A stretch of DNA of 17,009 nt from NCBI GenBank assembly GCA_021155145.1, contig JAJNPX010000208.1, positions 1-17,009 of the forward strand, written 5' to 3'. This document shows positions 14,446 to 17,009 of the stretch, in pieces. The translations under genes and the position numbers were made by a program. Source of the DNA: Acidisarcina sp. GTDB lineage: Bacteria > Acidobacteriota > Blastocatellia > Pyrinomonadales > Pyrinomonadaceae. The stretch's first letter is position 1, and every line of letters begins with the position of its first letter. The notes below the pieces were generated by a model, which saw only the letters and a program-made list of their open reading frames with translations, was not told the DNA's origin and did not search any database.

Positions 14446-17009
14446 ATGAACACGCAATACAACTTCGAACTTGGCATCCCGGGTCTTTGGTTCAGCGATC
14501 TCTTTGACGCGGTAAAACTTCGCGAGCTTGCCGAGAGATTCTACGGCGAAGTTGACGAAGCCGAGCCCGTGCTCGGAGATGCCTTGAAAAAGTATATAGC
14601 CGCTCATGGCAACGGCTACGAAAAGAAAGTTGAGTCGAAGATACTTACGGACGCGGCGCCGTTCCTTTCCGATTTCATCGCTCGGATGTTCAAGATCTCC
14701 GGCGAGCGGTCCGAGCTCGAAAGGACTATCCTCGAACAAAACCCGGTATGGAGCTACAAGTTCTTTGTCCAACGCCGGGCGATCAAGAAGTTCAAAGCGA
14801 TCGACGATCTGGCAGCATTCAATGGGTTCGAGTTGGACGAGGCGATTCGTGAGTTTCGCTCGAAGGTCTTTGACGACACGCTGGTGTTTGACGAGGAACT
14901 CGGGGTTGCCACGATCGCAAAACAATTGACCGATGCCGAAGACGCGCTTTCGAAAACCGAGGATATCGGCGGCGATGTAAAGGCGACCTTATCGCATATA
15001 GATGTCGCTTACGAGAAGCTGAAGGACCGTCCGTTCGGAAAGTTGTTCAATGAAGCGATACTTGCGACCGCGGAGACCGGCGACCTGCTCAAGGTCAAGG
15101 CGGCCCTTCATATCTTAGAGGCCTGGTCGGCCCTGCATTTTTACAAGAAAGATAAAAAGTGGGCGGCCTTTAAGGTGCCGCACGCCCTCGATTATCAGAA
15201 CCTGGTACATCTGATCCACCCGGAACCGAAGCTTAACAACATCATGCGTGGTAAGGACGAGGATCTGCGCCGCCGGGTCGGGTTCAAGCTGACGGACGAC
15301 CGTGGGACGATGCGCGATGCTCTGTACGAGATCGATTACTGCATGATCTGTCACGAGCGTGACAAGGATGCCTGCCGCACGGGGCTTCGCGAACCGGACG
15401 GCACGCCGAAGCGAAATCCGCTCGGCATAAAGACCGAGGGCTGCCCGCTGGACGAACGGATCTCGGAGATGCACCTGCTCAAGAAGCAGGGCGACCCGAT
15501 AGGCTCGCTCGCCCTCGTTACGATCGATAATCCGATGTGTGCCGGTACCGGGCATCGCATCTGCAACGACTGTATGAAGGGCTGCATCTTCCAAAAACAG
15601 GAGCCTGTGAACATCCCGCTTGTGGAAACGGCGACGCTTACCGATGTACTCAAGCTGCCATACGGTTTCGAGATCTACAGCCTGCTTACGCGTTGGAACC
15701 CGCTGAATGCAAAACGGCCTTACGCCTTGCCATACAACGGAAAGAATGTGATGGTCGTGGGCCTCGGCCCCGCCGGTTACACGCTGGCCCAGTACCTTTT
15801 GAACGAAGGTTTTGGAGTGGTCGGCGTCGATGGATTAAAGATCGAGCCACTCCCGGCCGAATGGACCGGAGATCTGGGAAAGACCTGCCCTAAGCCGATC
15901 AAGGATCTCGCCGAGATCACGGAGGAACTTGACGAACGAATTCTCTCGGGGTTTGGCGGCGTGTCGGAATATGGGATCACGGTCCGTTGGGACAAGAATT
16001 TTCTCACGATGGTGCAGCTGATGCTCTCGCGACGCAAGCGATTTCGCGCATACGGCGGCGTTCGCTTCGGCGGAACGCTGACCATCGAGGACGCGTGGGA
16101 TTTTGGGTTTGACCACATCGCGATCGCGACCGGTGCGGGACGCCCGACGATCGTGCCGATGAAGAACAACCTGATCCGCGGAATTCGCCAGGCTTCGGAC
16201 TTTTTGATGGCGCTGCAACTGACCGGGGCATTCAAAAAGGACACGCTCTCGAATCTCCAGGTCCGCCTTCCGGCAGTCGTCATCGGCGGCGGTTTAACCG
16301 GCATCGACACGGCGACCGAGATATTTGCTTATTATCCGGTGCAGGTCGAGAAGATGCTTCACAAATACGAGGATGTAGTTGCCGAGTTCGGCGAGACTCA
16401 CGTAATGAAGGCGTTCGACCCGGAAGAACTTGTAGTTATACGTGAATTTCTCGACCACGGCCGCGAGGTCCGCGCAGAACGTGCCCGAGCCGAAGCGGCG
16501 GGCGAACAGCCGAACTTCGTCCCGCTCGTTCAGGGCTGGGGCGGCGTATCGCTCGTCTACCGAAAGCGTCTGCAGGATTCGCCGGCGTATCGGTTGAATC
16601 ATGAGGAGGTTCAAAAGGCACTTGAGGAAGGCATCAACTTTATCGAATGTATGAACCCGGTCGAAGCGGTCCCCGACGAATTCAACGCCGTTAAGGCCCT
16701 AAAATTCGAGCGTTTGAATTATGTCGCGGAGACGGGCAAGTTCGAGAATACCGGTGAGCTTCATGAGTTTCCGGCGCGCACCGTTTGCGTTGCGGCGGGC
16801 ACCTCGCCGAACGTGATCTACGAAAAGGAAAAGCCCGGCACGTTCCAACTCGATGAATGGCGTCAATTCTTTCAACCGTACCGCTTGACCAGAAATGGGG
16901 ACGGGAAATTTCACGCGGTCCCGGCAGAAAAAGACGAGAGCGGATTTTTCACCTCGTACGAGCACGAGGGAAAATTCATTTCGTATTACGGCGATAACCA
17001 TCCTAAATA
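14446..17009 (+). CDS. Large FAD/[4Fe-4S] pyridine-nucleotide oxidoreductase, 3' end beyond window (partial)
   Basis: The frame is open from the ATG at 14446 to the window edge, 854 codons without a stop. An N-terminal helical region (about 1-290, starting FELGIPGLWFSDLFD) precedes a GltD/dihydropyrimidine-dehydrogenase-like Fe-S segment with eight Cys: 299, 302, 310, 333 and 365, 373, 376, 380 (CMIC; CNDCMKGC), enough for two [4Fe-4S] clusters. The FAD Rossmann motif is VVGLGPAGY (437-445), and a second dinucleotide motif, VVIGGGLTG, lies at 611-619 for NAD(P)H. This layout matches a very large 'pyridine nucleotide-disulfide oxidoreductase' family found in several phyla, which I recall as often carrying a PyrK-like C-terminal part; that part would lie outside the window. 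It presumably passes electrons between NAD(P)H, FAD and Fe-S centres in the cytoplasm. The substrate is unknown. No strong Shine-Dalgarno; a GAAAGG lies 17 nt upstream. Confidence 0.9.
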   Translation, partial: MNTQYNFELGIPGLWFSDLFDAVKLRELAERFYGEVDEAEPVLGDALKKYIAAHGNGYEKKVESKILTDAAPFLSDFIARMFKISGERSELERTILEQNPVWSYKFFVQRRAIKKFKAIDDLAAFNGFELDEAIREFRSKVFDDTLVFDEELGVATIAKQLTDAEDALSKTEDIGGDVKATLSHIDVAYEKLKDRPFGKLFNEAILATAETGDLLKVKAALHILEAWSALHFYKKDKKWAAFKVPHALDYQNLVHLIHPEPKLNNIMRGKDEDLRRRVGFKLTDDRGTMRDALYEIDYCMICHERDKDACRTGLREPDGTPKRNPLGIKTEGCPLDERISEMHLLKKQGDPIGSLALVTIDNPMCAGTGHRICNDCMKGCIFQKQEPVNIPLVETATLTDVLKLPYGFEIYSLLTRWNPLNAKRPYALPYNGKNVMVVGLGPAGYTLAQYLLNEGFGVVGVDGLKIEPLPAEWTGDLGKTCPKPIKDLAEITEELDERILSGFGGVSEYGITVRWDKNFLTMVQLMLSRRKRFRAYGGVRFGGTLTIEDAWDFGFDHIAIATGAGRPTIVPMKNNLIRGIRQASDFLMALQLTGAFKKDTLSNLQVRLPAVVIGGGLTGIDTATEIFAYYPVQVEKMLHKYEDVVAEFGETHVMKAFDPEELVVIREFLDHGREVRAERARAEAAGEQPNFVPLVQGWGGVSLVYRKRLQDSPAYRLNHEEVQKALEEGINFIECMNPVEAVPDEFNAVKALKFERLNYVAETGKFENTGELHEFPARTVCVAAGTSPNVIYEKEKPGTFQLDEWRQFFQPYRLTRNGDGKFHAVPAEKDESGFFTSYEHEGKFISYYGDNHPK

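Noticed and set aside
14407..14925. 172-codon minus-strand frame
   Set aside because: Overlaps the start of the large oxidoreductase, whose plus-strand frame runs on for 854 codons with family motifs.

Overview
The window looks like chromosomal DNA of an Acidobacteriota bacterium, most likely class Blastocatellia (Pyrinomonadaceae-like). This is inferred from the VWFA-related 'Acidobacterial domain' protein at 3061-4119, moderately high GC in the housekeeping genes, weak or absent Shine-Dalgarno sequences at most starts, and the overall gene mix. No rRNA, tRNA, CRISPR array or intact insertion sequence was found.

Left edge (1-~880) is an AT-richer island: 24 of 60 bases are G/C in 1-60 and 17 of 60 in 301-360, against 37 of 60 in 8041-8100. 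On the minus strand it carries a short M91-type zinc metallopeptidase with no ATG start, resembling a detached C-terminal toxin tip of an Rhs protein. It is followed by a secreted small protein cut by the window edge. Between them lies an 18-bp perfect palindrome covering the protease stop codon and a possible -35 box. Bases 854-1429 hold no convincing gene. They contain an inverted repeat, a possible REP-like end and an array of six GTTTCCAA direct repeats at 11-12 bp spacing.

Bases 6250 down to 1430 (minus strand) form a tightly packed run: trmFO (tRNA m5U54 methylation), a TauE/SafE-type permease, the VWFA-related secreted protein, xerC (chromosome dimer resolution) and nth (endonuclease III). 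Gaps are 0-52 bp. TATACT and TATAAT hexamers lie exactly 8 nt before the ATGs of trmFO and nth, which would give leaderless transcripts.

Divergent from trmFO, a plus-strand block starts with a large PAS-GAF-PAS-GGDEF-EAL c-di-GMP protein. Its best promoter (TTGACA, 17 bp, CATTAT) has a 17-bp perfect palindrome between the -35 and -10 boxes, a likely repressor operator. Next come a zinc-ribbon/PH-domain membrane protein, then rfbB and rfbD, two of the four dTDP-L-rhamnose genes. rfbD converges on, and overlaps by 4 bp, an 835-aa Wzz/BY-kinase fusion for polysaccharide chain-length control and export. The c-di-GMP, rhamnose and BY-kinase genes together suggest a surface-polysaccharide locus.

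A 255-bp divergent intergenic region then separates the BY-kinase from a very large FAD/Fe-S oxidoreductase that reads open from 14446 to the right edge (at least 854 codons). Its physiological substrate cannot be told from the sequence.
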